Assembly (NCBI RefSeq): GCF_004210375.1
Contig: NC_134830.1
Location: 3,782,001 to 3,846,000, forward strand
Origin: Tachypleus tridentatus
Lineage: Eukaryota > Arthropoda > Merostomata > Xiphosura > Limulidae
DNA: 64,000 nucleotides
Direction: 5' to 3'
Positions within the stretch are counted from its first letter, which is position 1. Every line of letters begins with the position of its first letter. Positions 59,822 to 64,000 of this stretch are shown here, piece after piece. A model generated the notes under the pieces. The model ran no database searches, had not been told where the DNA came from, and worked only from the letters and a program-made list of their open reading frames with translations. A program made the position numbers and the translations under genes.

Positions 59822-61215
59822 GTTTTTGGTTGGTTGTTTGATGTTCATTCGCTCAAAGTCACTAAGTTATGTGCACCAAACAGCTGGTAAAAAAGTAAAA
59901 ATTACTAAAATACATAACAAATCACTTTAAAACAAAACAAAACAAAATTTTTTAATTAAAATCTTAAGAGTGAAAAAGGCCAATGACCTTAAAAAGTTTA
60001 AATCACAACTGAGGTGGACAGTGTTGCCATCACCAATGACACTGTCCAATGTCAAGAGTGAATCCATGGTAAAAATATGTCTAAAAGGGTATTGTCACTC
60101 ATTGTTGTAACAATGGCACAACAGTAAAATGTGGGTTATTGTGACTTGAGTGTTGCACATGTACTGCATAGCTTCTATGTGATCCAGGGCAAGAGAAATG
60201 GCATACAGTTCAACAGTGAATACAGAAACTGAAGAGGGGATTCTGTGTGCAGCCACTGAACCAAATCTAACCATGGCAGATCCCACAGTCACCTGATTTT
60301 GAAACGATATAAATAGAAACTGAAGGATGGTTCAAAAGATGTTTGGCAATTTGAAGACAGTACTTCCAATTGGGAGTATCTGCTGTCTTCAGATGACTCA
60401 AAGAAAGGTCACACATGGACATGGTAATAAGCCATGGTGAGATGGACTGACCAATGAATTCAGCAATGTTATCGAATGACAGACCCAACTCATCTAACTG
60501 CGCCTGGATACGAAGTCCCACTGAGGAAGGAAAACACAACTCCAGATGGGATGCTGTGGTAAGGATAAATGTTTGGAAGCATACAGTAATGACAGCTGCA
60601 AATGGCAGAAGTATAGAGGATGTTCGTAAGACTCAGTGTATAAACTTGGACTGGAAAGGTGTAGAAGGCTACTGATGGTGAATAGGGTCTAACATTTTCA
60701 AGGCAAAGGTCCTGGCAGGGCCATAGGTCAGAGATCCATAATCTAGGTTTGATCAAATGAAGGCACAATAGATTTTTAGTATAGAACATCGATCCACTAC
60801 CCAAGAGATGAAAGAGAGAGCACAGGGAATGTTCAGTGCCCTTAAACACCTGACACATAACTACTTGATGTGTGAAATAAAGGTCAGCTCATGGTCAAAA
60901 TAAGCTCCAAGAACTTTACCTCAGGGCCCATGGGAAGCACAACTTCTCAAGACTAAGCTGTAGGTAGCAGAAGTGCATGCAAACAGTTTTAGTGTGAGAA
61001 AAGGTAAAACAATTTGCTGTGGTCCACTTTAGTAAACAGCTGAAGGCAGTCTGTAGCTACCATTCAATAAATCTCAAGCCACTGATGGCATTAATCTTTA
61101 TAATGAAAAGTTTGATGCTCAAGACAGCCCTAAGGGAAAGAACAGGAAGTGTCGAACCCACACGGACTTGGAATTGTCGGTTCACTTACAGTTCCAGTGA
61201 TTTATCCACCACGAT
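59822..61215 (-). mobile_element. Non-LTR retrotransposon (RT and RNase H region), copy B, decayed
   Basis: On the minus strand from about 61180: FQVRVGSTLPVL, then AVLSIKLFIIKINAIS (RT palm, usually ending ...INAI), then LQTAFSCLLKWTTAN and FTFSHTKTVCMHF (RT thumb start). The segment carrying the YVDD-type catalytic block is missing between them, so there is an internal deletion. Further on NLLCLHLIKPRLWISDLW, LSLTNILYTSAIC and an RNase H start with VELYAISLALDHIEAMQYM (about 60210-60155) follow. The 3' tail to 59822 resembles copy A ('gcaccaaaca' followed by 'ctggtaaaaa'). It lies upstream of the known CIDE-N exons, so it is probably intronic. Confidence 0.85.
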
Positions 61216-61354
61216 GTGATGGTTCTCTTCCTCTTTACATAGTTTAACATATTCAATACAGCTAAAAATACCCAACAGTTTAATTTTTCTTTATTCCATA
61301 GAATCTTTTCAACAGGTATTGATACTAACCCTCCCACATTTTTATTTGAAATAA
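61216..61354. other. Short spacer, nothing recognised
   Basis: AT-rich sequence between the LINE and the next SINE remnant. Confidence 0.4.
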
Positions 61355-61490
61355 TGGACTAGAGGGAAGACAGCTAATCCAAACACCACCCACTACCAGA
61401 TTTAGGGTTACTGTTATAAACCTTCAAAGCTGTAAAAATGAGCACCTTTTAAGGTAGCTCTTGTGACCCACATGTTACAAGTTATTAAAC
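61355..61490 (-). mobile_element. SINE family 1, truncated and diverged
   Basis: Phrases 'actagagggaagacagctaa', 'caccacccactaccag' and 'gctgtaaaaatgagca' match the body in order. The head is reduced to 'tgacccacatgttacaagtt'. Confidence 0.7.
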
Positions 61491-61766
61491 AAACTTACCA
61501 GCTCTTCACTTAAAGTAAACAAGACAAAACAATGATCAAAATACCAACCTCTAACATTAATCACTAATAACAAGGACCTAGACCAAATCAACTCCACTAA
61601 TAGTAACTATTTTGTTACCTTCCACTCATCCACCCATCAACCCACTTATAGCCTTTTCCCAATATGGTTTTCTTAGCTTATTTTTGTGTGGCATCTTATA
61701 AAAGCCTTTGGATAACTGAAGATCTGTCAGCAGAAGGAAACGTTTTACTAATTGTACAGCATACTA

Positions 61767-62006
61767 CAAGGTGTTCGGAAAGTCACCGTGCAGTTTTGTA
61801 ATCATATTTTATTCAGACTATTTCAAGCCAGCAATTGATAGCGGTGTTTAGAAACAATATAAGAAGGATCCAAGCCTGTATTGATGTCAACGGGGGTCAC
61901 TTTCAGCATTATTTATAATTGTCATTCATATTTACCTCCTGTATTCTATATTGAAGCATGTCTGTTAATAAATATATAAGTGCACAGCGACTTTCCGAAC
62001 ACCCTG
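61767..62006. mobile_element. 240-bp mariner-type MITE flanked by TA
   Basis: Left end CAAGGTGTTCGGAAAGTCAC and right end (complement) CAGGGTGTTCGGAAAGTCGC are near-identical terminal inverted repeats of about 26 bp (continuing cGTGCA / TGTGCA), each bordered by a TA dinucleotide (61765-61766 and 62007-62008). 'GGTGTTCGGAAAGTC' ends are seen in some mariner lineages. The interior has no transposase frame, so it is a non-autonomous deletion derivative. Confidence 0.9.
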
Positions 62007-62008
62007 TA

Positions 62009-63734
62009 CATTTCAACAAGACATTGATCTATCTTCTTCAGGTGTACTGACACATCTAGTATGTTCTACCATAATGAATCATTTCCTTATACTTATAAGT
62101 TGTTATTTGTCTATCTACTATTACATTAGTATAACTTGCTTCCTTATTCAAGTCTTTTGAATAGTTAAGTATACCACAAATACACCCTTTTCACAATTTT
62201 AGTTACAAGAACAACCTAGAAAAAAGTTAACAGATAAATGACACAAGACATTCCTTTAATGAATACATACTAGCTTTCGTTTACTGGGTCATATTTCACT
62301 AATGCCTCTGTAAAGCTTTTCTATCACTATTAAAATAAATATGATCACAAACTCCAAATAAAAAATATTTTAATGTACCTGATGTTTCTTCTCATGGGTC
62401 AAAAATACAAAATGATTAAGACTCTGTAGAACAATTTGAGGAAGTTTATATTTTCTTTATTGCAAAATAAACAAATAAATATAATACAAACATGTTTACA
62501 CATGAATATACAGTTTATTGTATAAATTTGAATTTAGGGAAGATAATCTTTACATCTGTTTATGACTTTGTTGGCAGTGTCTCCTTATATTTTCATTCTA
62601 AATAATAATTACTTCTTTCTAAAACTAATTTCACAAGGTATTTCAATCAACAGTTCAAGTGTTGAAACATGCTCAACTATAGTTTTTGTGTAAAGTGCTC
62701 AATATCGGTGACATTCTTCAAATCATTCCTGTTGGTAGCAACCGATTTCAGGAACATCTTTGAGCACTATGTATATTCTGCTTCATATGTCACATTTTCA
62801 GTGGTACAAGTTTCATCACAACCTCTATATTTTGAATATAATTGTTTGATATTATAATTATTATCTCATACACGACTGATACAAAAACCAACACTTCCTT
62901 CTGATCAGAAATCATGTCATAAAAACAAAAACTCAAATCACCAGGTACATTAAAATAGTTTTTTTATCCAGAGTTTGTAAGTGATTTCTAGCCTCCTGTG
63001 TGCACTTACACATCTGAATTAAATAATAGTTTTCTTTATTACATCCTCCAGAACTGCTCCAATAAAAGAATAAAGTCCAACTAACTGGCCTAAAATTTCC
63101 ATGGCAACTCTTATCTTTAAAAACCAGAATGACATATTCAAGACTCCAATCCTACAACACTTGTCCACTCTTCTAACGCACTAAAATAAGACATTCTTAA
63201 ACATATCTGATTTTTGACCTTGTCCAAAATCCCGAGGTAAACCTTGGCTGGCTATGATGCTTTACCTACTTATAATCTTTAAGTGTTCCACTGATCACCC
63301 ATGTATTAACATCTGCATAATTCACCTCAATTCTAATATTTTCCATAGAGTGCCCTGGAGCAGGAATATTACAAATATTTTCTCTTGTAAAAACAGAACA
63401 TAAATTTAAAAGCTCAACTATATTTAAACTATTATTAGCATCCTTTAGGTGTCAAACTCCCCATTCTAATATTTGTCTTTCCATAAAAATACAACAAATC
63501 ATACTTGTTAGTTTTGACAGCATCAACCAGCTGTTCCTCACAAGTTATAATCACTAGGCTTGCAATACTTTGGTAAATATTTCATCCTGTCTACCAACTG
63601 AAAGTTCTTAAAGTTATGATACTTATCCTCATATTCACTGATGGAGACAAGAGTGGCTGAATGGGTTTAAGCCCCTGCATTCTTATGTCCCCAAAGTGCC
63701 CTTCTTTCTTGGTCATAAACAATCTTTAACAACT
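62009..63734. other. AT-rich intergenic or intronic DNA, no gene recognised
   Basis: No exon with the expected CIDE-N upstream coding sequence was recognised on the minus strand, and no motif on the plus strand. Confidence 0.5.
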
Positions 63735-63739
63735 ATTAA

Positions 63740-64000
63740 AAGATACAAGTGATACCACACCTGGTTTGGTGCAAGTTAACAAGAAGATACAAGTGATAGC
63801 ACACCTGGTTTGGTGCAAGTTAACAAGAAGATACAAGTGATAGCACACCTGGTTTGGTGCAAGTTAACAAGAAGATACAAGTGATACCACACCTGGTTTG
63901 GTGTAAGTTAACAACAAGTTACAAGTGATACCACACCTGGTTTGGTGTAAGTTAACAACAAGTTACAAGTGATACCACACCTGGTTTGGTGCAAGTTAAC
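63740..64000. repeat. 44-bp tandem repeat, about 6 copies, running off the window
   Basis: Units start 'agatacaagtgata(g/c)cac' at 63741, 63785 and 63829, continuing 'acctggtttggtgcaagtta' plus 'acaag'. The last copies read 'acaagttacaagtgatacca' and 'ggtgtaag'. The array is cut by the window end. Confidence 0.95.

Noticed and set aside
60454-60675. 73-codon plus-strand frame
   Set aside because: Antisense to the minus-strand LINE copy B reverse-transcriptase/RNase H region.

Overview
This is a eukaryotic, AT-rich, repeat-dense window with no prokaryotic features. Two tRNA-headed SINE families, several decayed non-LTR retrotransposons and hAT and mariner relatives point to an arthropod. From memory of the SINE consensus patterns I favour a chelicerate, possibly a horseshoe crab; that assignment is an inference, not something the sequence proves. 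Almost every long open frame is an artefact of a tandem repeat or a shadow.

Left part (1-13.4 kb): a SINE, a fold-back fragment and about 4 kb of featureless AT-rich DNA lead into an 8.9-kb satellite built on a strict 37-bp monomer. The satellite carries higher-order repeats whose periods are exact multiples of 37 (111, 518, 555 and 2738 bp).

Centre-left (13.4-29 kb): remains of a p21-activated-kinase-like (PAK/STE20) gene. One exon lies on the minus strand at 15.3-15.4 kb, cut by a 5'-truncated LINE. Four later exons lie on the plus strand between 20.5 and 29.0 kb and keep compatible splice phases, but they carry a stop, a lost donor, a Lys-to-Glu change in the catalytic loop and a missing exon. 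The intron next to the DFG exon is present twice in opposite orientation (13.4-13.67 and 21.6-21.85 kb), so the locus was duplicated and inverted. A broken, intron-containing hAT transposase gene (24.4-27.1 kb) sits in one intron of the kinase relic and is itself interrupted by a 139-bp fold-back element with a 9-bp target duplication.

Middle (29-48.5 kb): two divergently oriented relics of an uncharacterised mobile-element protein, SINEs, a LINE reverse-transcriptase tail with a 28-bp minisatellite grown inside it, and long stretches with no recognisable gene.

Right part (48.5-59.7 kb): the only gene that looks intact, on the minus strand. It is a CIDE-N domain protein of the DFF45/ICAD-Drep family. 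Four exons join in phase into 231 codons plus a stop; the first exon lies outside the window or was not recognised. Its introns hold several minisatellites, one of which (34-bp unit, about 60 copies) runs to within about 10 bp of the splice acceptor of the exon completing the CIDE-N domain. Beyond it lie a minus-strand LINE (reverse transcriptase plus RNase H), a SINE remnant, a 240-bp mariner-type MITE and a 44-bp tandem array that runs off the window.
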